The position numbers and the translations under genes were made by a program. A stretch of 64,000 nt of DNA, taken from NCBI RefSeq assembly GCF_025997855.1, contig NZ_AP026562.1, forward strand, positions 305,001 to 369,000. Reading direction: 5' to 3'. Under the pieces are notes generated by a model. That model did no database searches and was not told the origin of the DNA. It saw only the letters and a list, made by a program, of their open reading frames with translations. Source of the stretch: Deinococcus aetherius (lineage in GTDB: Bacteria; Deinococcota; Deinococci; Deinococcales; Deinococcaceae). This document shows, in pieces, positions 1 through 8,340 of the stretch (its first letter is position 1; each line of letters opens with the position of its first letter).

Positions 1-2267
1 TCGCCGCGAGTCGCCACGAAGGCGAAGGGCGCCACGTCGGGGTTCTCCGCCAGCCACGCGGGGAGGGAGGGGATGGGGGGGAACAGCGCCTCGCCCCGTG
101 CCGCCTGCGGAAGGCTGGTGAGGCGGGCCCGCGCCCGCAGCCCCGGGTGGCCGAGCAGGGTGACCCCGCCGCCGAGCGCGGCGCTCTCCCCCACCGCCGG
201 TACGGGCGCCGCCTCGCGGGGCCGCACGGTGGTGAAGGTCCAGGTGCCCGTGGTCCAGTCGGGGTGCTCGTCCGCGTCCTCGGGGGCGGGGCCCAGGTCG
301 CGGGTCTGCACTCGGCTCAGGAGGCGGTCGAGGGCGCTCCGGGGGACGGGCCGGTCGCCCCGCCCGCCGCGCGGCACGTCGAGCGCGTCCTGGGCGAGCA
401 GCGTCGCGTCGAAGGGCCGCTCGCTCACGATGAGCTTGAGCACGTCGGTGAACTCGGTGCGGCCCTCCTCCCACAGCGCCCTCGGCACGGCGGGGTAGAT
501 CGGCCGCCCGCCGTTCGCCGTGATCTCCTCCCCGGGGCCCAGCCGCAGGCAGCCCCCCGGGGTGAGGCCCGCGACGACCGCGAAGGTCTCGGGCAGGTCG
601 AGGAGGGCGCAGTGCAGCTCCCAGCCCGTCGTGTTCCTCAGCCGCAGGCGGAGCTGGGGCTGGACCCACCGCCCGTCCCGGAACTCGTACTCCAGGCGCA
701 GCGGGCCGCCAAGGGGAAGGGGCTCGGCGGTCAGGGCCACGCCGTCCGCCCCGGACCCCGGACGCAGCCGCTCGGCGGTCAGCTCCACGGCGTCCGGCGG
801 AAGGCGGGTGTCCCCGTGGAGGAGGTCGCGGGTCTGTTCCCAGCGGGCGACGTGTTCGAGCCGGGCCACGACCAGCCGCGCGCCCTCCGGGGTGAGGCCG
901 GGCACCTCGGGCACGAGCAGGCGGTCGGTGTGGGGCCGGGTAAGGCGGAACGCCCCGTCAGCCGCGAGGACCCGCAGCCCGGCGTCCCGCAGGTTCCCGG
1001 GGGTGGTCGCCTCGCGCACGAACAGGGACGGGACCTGCCCCCCGGCCTGAGCCAGCGCGTCCCGGAGGAGCCCCACCCCCTGCGCCTCCCCAGCGAGGAT
1101 CACGGGCGTCCTGGGCAGGGGCGCGGACAGGACGACCGCCCGGTACGTCGTCCGGGAGTCGGGCGCCGCGCCCTCCCGCAGGGTGAGCCGCACCCGGCTC
1201 GCGGACGGCCCCACCTCGGTGACGCGGGCCGTGCCCAGTGAGGCCCTAGGGTCCCTCCACCCGGCGGGGGGACTTCCCAGGTCGAGGACGGCGAGGGTAG
1301 TCGTCTCCCCGCCCTCCGGCGGGCGCAGGCCGTGGAGGGTGCCCGCGTCGATCTCCCACTCGCCGCCGGGGGCGTGGCGCAGGGTGAAGGAGGGGGGCCG
1401 CGCGGCGACGGCGCCGCCGAGGAAGGGGCGGTCGAGGTCGCGCACGTCGCCCGCCTCCAATTGGGGCGTCTGCGCCTCGACCTCGTGGCGGATGACGGTG
1501 CTCACCCGGCCGAAGACGTCGCGCAGGCTGACGTTGGGGGGAAGCTGGCGCAGGGCCGTCTCCAGGGCGGCGGAGAGGGCGCCCCGTACCTCCCCGTCCC
1601 CGGCGCGCACCTCCTTGGCGGTCTCGAAGGCCTCGCAGGCGGAGATCACGGCGGCCCGGCTCTCGGGGAGGACGAACCACCCCTGGGCGGGGCCGCGCGC
1701 CCGCATCCCGGCCAGGGTCTCCGGGGCGAAGAGGTAGCTTTCCAGGGGCCGCACCTCCTCCCCGGCGGGCTGGTGGCGCACGCCCAGCACATCCTCGCCC
1801 GAATCGCGGGTGATGCCCCCGGCGTGGCAGCAGTCGAAGACGGCGAGGACGTGCGCCCCGCCCGCCGCGACCTCGGCGAGGAGGGCCCCGACCTCCTTGT
1901 CCGCGAGGTCGTACCCGCCTGGCAGGCGGCTGTCGAAGCACACCAGGGTCTGGTTGCGCCCGCCCGGCTCCAGGTGCCGGAACTCGGGGGGTGCTTTCTC
2001 CTGGGAGCCGTGCCCGCTGAAGTACAGGAGCGCGGCGTCCCCCGGGCCCGCCCGGTGCAGGTGGCTCCGGACCGCGCCGATCACCGCCTCCCGGGTCGCC
2101 TCCCCGTCGAGGAGCCGCAGGGGCACGAGGTCGGCCCCGGCGGCGCGCGTCCGGTCCTCCAGCAGGGTGAGGAGCGCCTGGATGTCGTTCCCGCAGCCCC
2201 GCAGGGGGCGAACCGGGCCAGCGTACGTGTCGATGCCGACTGCCAGCACGTAGACCTTCTTGCCCAT
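1..2267 (-). CDS. Caspase-like (peptidase C14 fold) protein, C-terminus beyond left edge
   Basis: The reading frame starts at an ATG at 2267 and stays open to the window edge (about 755 codons), so the protein is incomplete. A strong AGGAGG ribosome site lies just upstream. The N-terminal 150 residues form a caspase/metacaspase domain: beta-strand VYVLAVGID at residue 5, the histidine motif YFSGHGSQE (H86) and the cysteine motif VFDCCHAGG (C147 aligns with the metacaspase catalytic cysteine). The middle is beta-rich and repetitive in character. Around residues 550-720 a segment resembles the DUF4384 module often attached to bacterial caspase-like proteins (inference from pattern, not a search). 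It is the last visible gene of a co-directional run that begins with a papain-like protease at 7678. Substrate is unknown. Both catalytic residues are present, so it is probably an active protease. Confidence 0.85.
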   Translation of the reverse strand, partial: MGKKVYVLAVGIDTYAGPVRPLRGCGNDIQALLTLLEDRTRAAGADLVPLRLLDGEATREAVIGAVRSHLHRAGPGDAALLYFSGHGSQEKAPPEFRHLEPGGRNQTLVCFDSRLPGGYDLADKEVGALLAEVAAGGAHVLAVFDCCHAGGITRDSGEDVLGVRHQPAGEEVRPLESYLFAPETLAGMRARGPAQGWFVLPESRAAVISACEAFETAKEVRAGDGEVRGALSAALETALRQLPPNVSLRDVFGRVSTVIRHEVEAQTPQLEAGDVRDLDRPFLGGAVAARPPSFTLRHAPGGEWEIDAGTLHGLRPPEGGETTTLAVLDLGSPPAGWRDPRASLGTARVTEVGPSASRVRLTLREGAAPDSRTTYRAVVLSAPLPRTPVILAGEAQGVGLLRDALAQAGGQVPSLFVREATTPGNLRDAGLRVLAADGAFRLTRPHTDRLLVPEVPGLTPEGARLVVARLEHVARWEQTRDLLHGDTRLPPDAVELTAERLRPGSGADGVALTAEPLPLGGPLRLEYEFRDGRWVQPQLRLRLRNTTGWELHCALLDLPETFAVVAGLTPGGCLRLGPGEEITANGGRPIYPAVPRALWEEGRTEFTDVLKLIVSERPFDATLLAQDALDVPRGGRGDRPVPRSALDRLLSRVQTRDLGPAPEDADEHPDWTTGTWTFTTVRPREAAPVPAVGESAALGGGVTLLGHPGLRARARLTSLPQAARGEALFPPIPSLPAWLAENPDVAPFAFVATRG

Positions 2268-2298
2268 CACACGGCCTCCTGAGAGAGGGAGTAGGGCG

Positions 2299-3270
2299 TC
2301 AGGGAATCGGGGACTCGACGGGCCCCCGGTTGGGCTGCCGGGGTTCCGGCGGGACGGGCTCGCGCCGCCCGCGCGTCTGCCCCACGTACTCCACCAGCGA
2401 GGTCGGCACGGGCACCCCGTCGAGGCGGGCGTGGTCCACGATGCGGCGCACCCAGGGGAAGAGGTTGGGCTGGGTGGGGCGCAGCACCTCGACCAGGTCG
2501 GGAAGCTGGGTGAGGGGGTAGGTGCCGCCCCGGACGAAGCCGCCCACGCCCTGCGGGGTGCCGTCGGGCGAGGTGAGCCAGAACGACCCGGCGCCGAGGG
2601 TGCTGGAACGCCCCAGCACGTCGCCCTGCGCCGTCCGCACGGGCTGCACCTCCGCCCGGCCCTCGAAGAGCAGGACGAGGGTGAGTTCGCGCTCGGGGAC
2701 GTACACCAGCCCGATCCAGGTGCCCGTGGGCCTGACCCGGGCGGTGGGGGTCTGGAGGATCAGCTCGCTGCGGCAGAAGTTGCGGTAGGCCGTCGCCCCA
2801 CCCGTGTTGCAGACGCTGTTGCCCGCCGCCCGCAGCGACTTCGGGCACTTGTCCACCGTGAGGCCGCTCTGCTGGAACACGTACAGCAGGCCGCACTCCC
2901 GGCGGTTTTCCCCCAGGAAGCGCAGCCAGCCCTCGCCGTCGCGGTCGGTCGTGATCCGGCTGCCGCCCGGCAGGGTCTGCCAGTCCCGCCCCCCCAGCAT
3001 GGTGAGGTCCTGCCCGCCCGGCGATCCGGTCCACACGTTGAGCAGGCTGGTCCGGATCTCCATCGGCTGCCGCGTCTGGAGGGTCGTCGGGGTCACGGTG
3101 ATCTGGGCGGACACGAACTGCGGGGAGCCGAGCCGGGCGGTTCCCGTGCCGCAGGTCCTCCCGGCTGGGCGGCCAGCCCCCGCGTCCGGAAGCGCTCCCG
3201 CCAGCGCCACGAGCAGCCCGGCGGGCAGGAGGGAAAGCCAGGGGAAGGTGAGCCGGTGGGTCTTCTTCAT
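2299..3270 (-). CDS. Secreted protein of unknown function in protease operon
   Basis: This 323-residue protein begins with a basic stretch and a hydrophobic segment (MKKTHRLTFPW followed by a Leu/Ala core) that looks like a Sec signal peptide, so it is probably exported. Several cysteines occur in the mature part. Around residues 185-245 there is a beta-rich stretch (GTWIGLVYVPERELTLVLLF) with the look of FecR-like modules, but I cannot name a family. The C-terminus is rich in Arg and Pro. It lies 31 bases upstream of the distal caspase-like gene and 90 bases downstream of the membrane caspase-like gene, on the same strand, so it is likely co-transcribed with both. Its role in the operon is unknown; an extracytoplasmic ligand-binding or sensing part is possible. 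Confidence 0.7.
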   Translation of the reverse strand: MKKTHRLTFPWLSLLPAGLLVALAGALPDAGAGRPAGRTCGTGTARLGSPQFVSAQITVTPTTLQTRQPMEIRTSLLNVWTGSPGGQDLTMLGGRDWQTLPGGSRITTDRDGEGWLRFLGENRRECGLLYVFQQSGLTVDKCPKSLRAAGNSVCNTGGATAYRNFCRSELILQTPTARVRPTGTWIGLVYVPERELTLVLLFEGRAEVQPVRTAQGDVLGRSSTLGAGSFWLTSPDGTPQGVGGFVRGGTYPLTQLPDLVEVLRPTQPNLFPWVRRIVDHARLDGVPVPTSLVEYVGQTRGRREPVPPEPRQPNRGPVESPIP

Positions 3271-3360
3271 GCGAAATCTCCTCGCTGTGAGGTTGAAACC
3301 TTGCTGTGAAAGGCGACGAGCGTTCCGGTGGTCCTGGCGACCGGCCGCTGGGGCTTGGCC

Positions 3361-5712
3361 CTACTCCAGACGGGCAAGCCGCCGCGCGAGAGCGCCGCCG
3401 AGGGTGGTGCCCAGGACGAGGAGCGCGCCGACCAGGGCGGCGTCGAGGAGCACGAGGCCGTAGTACCCCCGGGCGCCGAGGTCGAGCGCGTTCAGGACCG
3501 CCGAGAGGTAGTACGCGTCGAGGAGCAGCACGACCCCCTGCCCGATGCGGTGGAGTTCGCGCACGGCGGGCCACTGGCCGGAGGCAGCGGTGACGAGGAC
3601 GACGGTGACGACCATCGTGAGGGCGCCCGCCCCGAGCCGCAGCGCCCAGCCGACCACCCCCAGCCGGGCGGTGAGGGGCGGCTGGCCCCGCAGCGCGAGG
3701 CTGAGCCCCAGACCGGCGAGGAGGCCCGCCGGAAGGACGTACGGGTGGCGCCCCGGGTCGAGGCCGTTCTGGAGCGCGACGAGCAGGTGGGCGAGCCCGA
3801 AGCAGAGCGTCCCCGAGACGAGGGCCAGCCCGCTCGTGCTTTGGTCGTGCCCGGCGTCCCGGCAGACCCCGGGGATAACCCCGCGCTCGTCGGGCGGCGC
3901 GGCGCGCAGGGGCACCGCGAGCGCCGTTCCCAGGGCGAGGGCGGCCCCCAGCGGCAGGGCGGTGTAGAAGGCGCTGAAAAACTGCCCGCTCCCCGGCTCG
4001 GGGCTCAGCCGGAACTCCACTAGGCGCAGGGCGGCGACGGCGAGGCCCGCCCCCAATGCCCCCCCGGCGGCGAGGGGGCCCCAGCAGCGGCGGTCCCGGA
4101 TGAGGCGGCGGCGCACCCGCCACGCCCACACACTCAGCCGCTCGGGGAGGGCCAGGTCCCCCCGCATCCGGGCGAAGCCGCTCGCGGGGTCAAGATCGGC
4201 CCGCGCGTCGGCGAGCGCGGCGAGGAGTTCACCCGTGCGCGACCAGCGCCGCACCCGGCCCGGCAGCTCGCACACCGCCCGGCGCAGTCGGTCGGGGCCC
4301 TCGAAGCCGTCGAGCAGCGTGAGGGCCAAGGCGGCGGTCCGGCGCGTTGCGGGGTCGGGCCCCAGCGCCGCCGCCCACGACAGCGGGCCGAAGCCGTGCG
4401 TGAGGGCGGCGGCGCTGGGGCCTCCCCCCGTGCCCAGCACGATCCGGGCGGCGCTGCTCGCCCAGCCCCTCACCCGGGCCTCCGGTGAGGTCCCGGCAGC
4501 CCGTGAGGGGGCGGCCGCTAGAGTTTCCGGCGGGCTGAACTCCAGGAGTTCGATGGTCGAGCGGCCCTCCTCGTGCCGCAGCAGGTCGAGCCAGGGCCGG
4601 GGCGGGTCCTCCCGGGCGACGGCGGCGCGCAGCAGCAGCAGCGCCTGCGGGGGGTCGGCGGGCGGGAGGTCCGCGAGGGCTTCCGCGAGGTGCCGGAGGT
4701 CCTCACGCGAGGGCAAAATCCCCTCCTCCTGCCAGTCGTCCCAGACGTGATCGAGGTCGCGCCGGGCCCGGTCCCGGGGGCTTTCCTCCCGCTCCCCCAC
4801 CTCCGGCGCCGCCCAGGCCAGCGCCGCCCCCGGGGTGAGCGGGATGACGAGTTCACCCCCCTCGTCGAGGAAGAAGGTGCCGAACACCGGGGTCTGCCGG
4901 GAGTCCGACGCGCGCCCGACCGCCTTTTGCAGGAAGAGCCCGAGTTCGGAGGAGGTGACCAGGCCGTCGCCGTTCAGGTCCGCCGCGCCCCCGTCCAGGC
5001 CGCCCAGCAGGGTGCCCGTGAAGAGCGAGTTGCCCGCGAGCGGCCCGCCGCCGTCGCTGGCCTCCTCGTCGCGCTGGGCGGACGTGATCACCCGGCGGGA
5101 ACGCTGCCGGGCGAGGGCCTGCTCGTAGCGCAGGGAGCGGTCGGCCCGCTCGACCGTCATCGCGTCGCCCACCGCGAAGCCGCTGCGGCAGGCGTCGAAG
5201 ATCAGGAGGACATGCCGGGCGGGCAGTTCGCTGAGGTCCACGAGCAGGGGTTCGAGCTTGACGTACTCGCTCCAGTGGTCACCCCGGCTGGCCTCCGCCG
5301 GGATGAGGTAGCCGCTCTCGATGCGCCGCCGCCCGACGACGCTCAGGCGGGTGTGGCCGTGCCCCGCGAAGAACAGCACCAGGCTGTCGTCCTCGCGCAG
5401 CCGCCCCGGCAACTCGTCCTGGATGAGCGCCTGGATCGCCCCCCGGGTCGCCTCGCGGTTGAGCAGCGGCCGGGTGAGAGGCTGGAAGCCGAACTTCTCG
5501 ACGAAGAGCTGCTGAACGCGCACGGCGTCGCTCACCGCGTTGTGCAGCGTCGGCCAGGCGGCGTACTCGTCGATGCCGATCACCGCGACGAAGTTGTGCC
5601 CGGACCGCAGCGGGGTCTCCTCCGGCCCCAGCCCGAGGTCGCGCGTCACCACCGGCGGGCCGCTCGTCTCCCCCGCCCACCCGTTCAACCCGCCTTCCGC
5701 ACTGCCGGGCAT
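3361..5712 (-). CDS. Membrane-anchored caspase-like protein with EF-hand-like loop
   Basis: A 783-residue protein. The N-terminal caspase fold has the histidine motif FFAGHGHTR (H118) and the cysteine motif IFDACRSGF (C175), so the catalytic dyad is intact. After the protease domain, a DLNGDGLVTSSELGLFL segment matches a calcium-binding EF-hand loop (D-x-N-x-D-G...E). The middle third is alpha-helical, and the last 250 residues hold about six hydrophobic membrane segments, so the protease should sit on the cytoplasmic side of the membrane or be tethered to it. An upstream GTG at 5718 is in frame, but GGAGG lies 5 bases before the ATG at 5712 and overlaps the GTG's spacer, so 5712 is preferred. 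The gene is 52 bases downstream of the chagasin-like gene and in the same operon. Confidence 0.87.
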   Translation of the reverse strand: MPGSAEGGLNGWAGETSGPPVVTRDLGLGPEETPLRSGHNFVAVIGIDEYAAWPTLHNAVSDAVRVQQLFVEKFGFQPLTRPLLNREATRGAIQALIQDELPGRLREDDSLVLFFAGHGHTRLSVVGRRRIESGYLIPAEASRGDHWSEYVKLEPLLVDLSELPARHVLLIFDACRSGFAVGDAMTVERADRSLRYEQALARQRSRRVITSAQRDEEASDGGGPLAGNSLFTGTLLGGLDGGAADLNGDGLVTSSELGLFLQKAVGRASDSRQTPVFGTFFLDEGGELVIPLTPGAALAWAAPEVGEREESPRDRARRDLDHVWDDWQEEGILPSREDLRHLAEALADLPPADPPQALLLLRAAVAREDPPRPWLDLLRHEEGRSTIELLEFSPPETLAAAPSRAAGTSPEARVRGWASSAARIVLGTGGGPSAAALTHGFGPLSWAAALGPDPATRRTAALALTLLDGFEGPDRLRRAVCELPGRVRRWSRTGELLAALADARADLDPASGFARMRGDLALPERLSVWAWRVRRRLIRDRRCWGPLAAGGALGAGLAVAALRLVEFRLSPEPGSGQFFSAFYTALPLGAALALGTALAVPLRAAPPDERGVIPGVCRDAGHDQSTSGLALVSGTLCFGLAHLLVALQNGLDPGRHPYVLPAGLLAGLGLSLALRGQPPLTARLGVVGWALRLGAGALTMVVTVVLVTAASGQWPAVRELHRIGQGVVLLLDAYYLSAVLNALDLGARGYYGLVLLDAALVGALLVLGTTLGGALARRLARLE

Positions 5713-5763
5713 CCCCACCTCCCCGCCCCCTCGGCGCGTGGCCTGCCGACTCCCCCGCTCCCC

Positions 5764-6075
5764 TCAACGCACGGTCACCGTGACCGTGAAGGTCCGTTCG
5801 GGCGGCGCTTCCCCCTCCCACGCCCGGCGCAGGGCGAGGCGCAGGGTGGCCTCCCCCGCTCCCACGGCCCGGACCTCGAAGGTGCGCGTGCCGCCCCCGC
5901 CGATCCCCCCGCCCCCGGGTGTGAAAAGGCCCTCGTCCGTGTGCAGGACGCCGCCCCCGGGCATCTCCGGCGACCAGCGGTAGCCGGTCCCGGGAGTCTC
6001 GGGCAGGGTGAGCGTGAGGGTCTCCCCCACCGTCGCCGTCACGTGGCGTCCGTCGTCCGCCTGGGTCAGTCGCAT
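5764..6075 (-). CDS. Chagasin-family (I42) cysteine protease inhibitor
   Basis: A 103-residue protein with the three loop motifs of chagasin-type inhibitors in order: TPGTGYRW near residue 30 (family NPTTGY), a Gly-rich loop GGGGIGGGGT near residue 57 (family GxGG), and RRAWEGE near residue 85 (family RPW). The family blocks papain-like enzymes by inserting these loops into the active site. Longer in-frame starts exist upstream, but GGGGAGGAGG directly precedes the ATG at 6075 and the conserved domain begins there. There is no signal peptide, so it acts in the cytoplasm. The neighbouring papain-like protease is its obvious target; whether it also restrains the caspase-like proteins is unknown. 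Confidence 0.85.
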   Translation of the reverse strand: MRLTQADDGRHVTATVGETLTLTLPETPGTGYRWSPEMPGGGVLHTDEGLFTPGGGGIGGGGTRTFEVRAVGAGEATLRLALRRAWEGEAPPERTFTVTVTVR

Positions 6076-6151
6076 GGGTCCTCCTCCCCGCATGGCCCGG
6101 CCCCAGCGTACCGCCCGGGGCGGCGCCGGAACCAGGCCCAGGCCAGTGGGC

Positions 6152-6559
6152 TCACCAGACGTACAGCTCGTGGAGCAACCCGTCCCCCTCCTCGCGGGCG
6201 TCCACGCGCCCGGCGGCGAGGCGGGCGTGCGCACCCAGCAGGGTCAGGGCGAGGTGGGTGCCGTCCGAGGTCGTGGCGAGGCGCTTCCAGCCCTTGTCCT
6301 TGAGATACACCCAGGTGTTGCGGTTCTGGTTGACGGCCCACAGGGCGGTGACCCACGTGTCCTGGTGCCAGGTCGTTGCTCCCGCCCCGGAGGCACCCTC
6401 CACGCCGGGGGGCGGCCCCATCGTCGGGCCTTCCCGCACCGTCTCGGCCCCTCCGCCAAGCGTCTCCGGGTCCTGCTGCGGTCGTCCTTGGGTCATGGGC
6501 TGGCCTCCCTGCCCGGCGCCGGGCGGCGTGAGTTCGGGTCTCGCGTTCGAGTTCGTCAT
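6152..6559 (-). CDS. Small protein homologous to C-terminal domain of adjacent papain-like protease
   Basis: A 135-residue protein. Its N-terminal half is Gly/Pro/Gln-rich and probably disordered. Its C-terminal 65 residues align with the C-terminal 65 residues of the upstream protease: LW-x6-RN-x-W-x-YL-x3-GW-x-RLA at the start of both, a Leu/Ala-rich helix in the middle, and an aromatic end (LYVW here, VYVF there). The gene starts 12 bases after the protease stop; GGAGG lies 8 bases before the ATG at 6559, so the in-frame GTG at 6568 is less likely. The shared domain suggests a binding module, and this protein may compete with or partner the protease tail. No known family is recognised. Confidence 0.75.
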   Translation of the reverse strand: MTNSNARPELTPPGAGQGGQPMTQGRPQQDPETLGGGAETVREGPTMGPPPGVEGASGAGATTWHQDTWVTALWAVNQNRNTWVYLKDKGWKRLATTSDGTHLALTLLGAHARLAAGRVDAREEGDGLLHELYVW

Positions 6560-6571
6560 GGGCCCCACCTC

Positions 6572-7678
6572 CTAGAAGACGTAGACCTGCCTGACCACGC
6601 CCTGCTCCACGTACACGTTCGCGGGCAGCTTGCCGAGCTTGGCGGCGGCGAGGTCGGTGAGCAGGGAGAGCAGGACGTTGTCGTTGTCGAAGGCGAGGCG
6701 CCTCCAGCCGATCCCGTCGAGGTAGGCCCAGGCGTTGCGCTCGGCGTCGCTGACCCACAGCCCGAGGACCCGGACGCCGTTGCGCCAGCCGGTGTCCTCG
6801 ACGCCCTCGACCGCGTGGACCCGCCAGGTGTCTATGGCGCACTCGCCGTACGCGATGCGGAAGAAGCCGCCCTCGCCGAAGCCGGTGTTCCACGAGTTCT
6901 TGCAGATCCAGGCTCCCGCCGCGTCGTCGTACCCGACGATGCAGACGCAGTGGCCGCCCTCCTGCCCGCCGGTGACGTGACGGTACACGCCGCCCCGGTA
7001 GCTGTAGAAGTCCGCGTACACCACCAGGCAGGCACTCAGGGGCCCCTTCGTCGCCAGCCACTCCTTCATCTCCGCGGCCTTGCCGGTGAGGTCGCGGGAG
7101 CCGCTGATCTTCGTCAGCGCCCCCTCCCAGCCCTCCTTCACGTTGCAGCCCGAGTCGCGCGCCACGTAGGGGTAATGAGCCTCGTCGGTCACGCCCTTCG
7201 TCCTGGCGAATTCGAGGGCGTGCTCGGGCATCCAGCCCGTGTCGCAGGTGACCCCCTGGGTGCGCCCGTAGCAGTAGAAGAGCTGCGCCTCCGAGAGGTC
7301 GATGGCCAGGGCGGGGTTGTTGCCCTGCACCCGCGCCGTGCCCTCGATGGTGGCGGCGGTGCCGAAAGCCACGCACGAGCCGCAGTTTCCCTGGTCACGG
7401 ACGGGCGTGATGAAGTTCTTCCCGCCCACGTTCCGCCAGTCGTGCGCGGCGGGAGCCCCCACCTCGCGCGCCTCCGGGCGCTCGCCCGCGAGCCGTTCGG
7501 CCCCGCGCCGCACGATGTCGTCGAGCGAGCCCTCCTCCGGTCGGGGCCGCACCCCCAGCCGCACCCGCCTCTCCTGCGGGGACAGCTCCGAGACCGACGT
7601 CACGCCCGCCTCCCACCCGGCGCCCGCCGCCCGGATGGCCGCCCGCACCGCCTCCACGCTCACGTCCTGACCCGTCAT
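6572..7678 (-). CDS. Papain-like (C1A) cysteine protease with unique C-terminal domain
   Basis: A 368-residue protein. The catalytic core spans about residues 95-300 and shows the full papain triad and oxyanion residue: QGNCGSCVAFG (Gln and catalytic Cys), GGHCVCIVGYDD (His) and CKNSWNTGFGEGG (Asn). The first 90 residues are polar and could act as a pro-region; there is no signal peptide, so the enzyme is probably cytoplasmic. The last 65 residues form a domain shared with the next gene. The start at 7678 is chosen because GGAAGGAG sits 8 bases upstream and the longer frame codes low-complexity sequence. It is the first gene of the operon that continues with the accessory protein, a chagasin-like inhibitor and two caspase-like proteins. 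Confidence 0.9.
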   Translation of the reverse strand: MTGQDVSVEAVRAAIRAAGAGWEAGVTSVSELSPQERRVRLGVRPRPEEGSLDDIVRRGAERLAGERPEAREVGAPAAHDWRNVGGKNFITPVRDQGNCGSCVAFGTAATIEGTARVQGNNPALAIDLSEAQLFYCYGRTQGVTCDTGWMPEHALEFARTKGVTDEAHYPYVARDSGCNVKEGWEGALTKISGSRDLTGKAAEMKEWLATKGPLSACLVVYADFYSYRGGVYRHVTGGQEGGHCVCIVGYDDAAGAWICKNSWNTGFGEGGFFRIAYGECAIDTWRVHAVEGVEDTGWRNGVRVLGLWVSDAERNAWAYLDGIGWRRLAFDNDNVLLSLLTDLAAAKLGKLPANVYVEQGVVRQVYVF

Positions 7679-7779
7679 CCTCGTCTCCTTCCCACCCGGC
7701 GGGAGCAGGGCCCGGCCGGCTCCACCAGCCCCCCGACTCTCTCCCCGCCTCCTGTGGTCGGGCTCACGATGCCGGGGGG

Positions 7780-7803
7780 CCCGTGTCCGCCCCGTGACAC
7801 GGG
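7780..7803. promoter_or_regulatory. Inverted repeat upstream of protease operon
   Basis: CCCGTGTC at 7780-7787 and GACACGGG at 7796-7803 form a perfect 8-bp inverted repeat with an 8-base spacer, about 100 bases before the papain-like protease start. It could be an operator or a short hairpin in the leader. No clear -35/-10 pair is visible near it. The rest of 7679-7965 shows nothing recognisable. Confidence 0.3.
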
Positions 7804-7965
7804 CGTGACCCGGCGCCCACATGCGTGGGCAAGGAATTCAGCCCCACCCCCTCCAGATCGGGAAGATGCCGGACGCAGGAATTTCAAGCACGCGTCATCC
7901 GCGCACACGGGGACGGCGGGACACAGCACGGGCGGAGGCTACGACCGTTCCCGCCCTCACCACGG

Positions 7966-8340
7966 GGACGTCTTGCAAGGGGCTGGAAGTCTCACCCGAC
8001 GGGCGGCCCTTCCTGCTCCCGGGCCGACACCGGCTGGGAACTGTTTCACCGCCTGAACCGCGACGACGCCTGCACGTACCTCCAGACCCGCGCCCGGCAG
8101 GGCTTCACGGTGGTCCAGGCCGTGGCCCTCGCCGAGATGGACGGCCTGACCGTGCCCAACGCCCGGGGTGACCTGCCCCTGGTGGACAAGGACGACGGGG
8201 GCCACCTCGAAATCGAGGTGGAGCACGCGGCCTCACTGGGGCTGGTCGTCGCGCTGCTGCGGGGGTGGGGGCGCCGGGTGAACGACGAGCCCATCTTCAT
8301 GGCCGAGTCGGTCCGCCGCTACGGCACAGGCGTGAGGCAG
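7966..8340 (+). pseudogene. Remnant of apiosidase-like glycoside hydrolase (DUF4038)
   Basis: Two reading frames together spell the start of a DUF4038/apiosidase-like glycosidase. The first frame gives SPDGRPFLL, then a frameshift near 8020 moves to WELFHRLNRDDACTYL, TRARQGFTVVQAVALAEMDG and NARGDLPLVDKD, then ASLGLVVALLRGWGRRVND. These are the conserved early motifs of the family. The reading fades after about 8340, far short of the usual 400-plus residues, and no start codon with a ribosome site is evident. The gene is therefore broken by a frameshift and truncated at the 3' side. Family assignment comes from recognised motifs and is fairly firm. Confidence 0.65.

Noticed and set aside
2267..4129. 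A 620-codon minus-strand frame across the secreted-protein gene and part of the membrane caspase-like gene
   Set aside because: It overlaps two better supported genes in another frame and is dominated by Arg/Pro/Gly.
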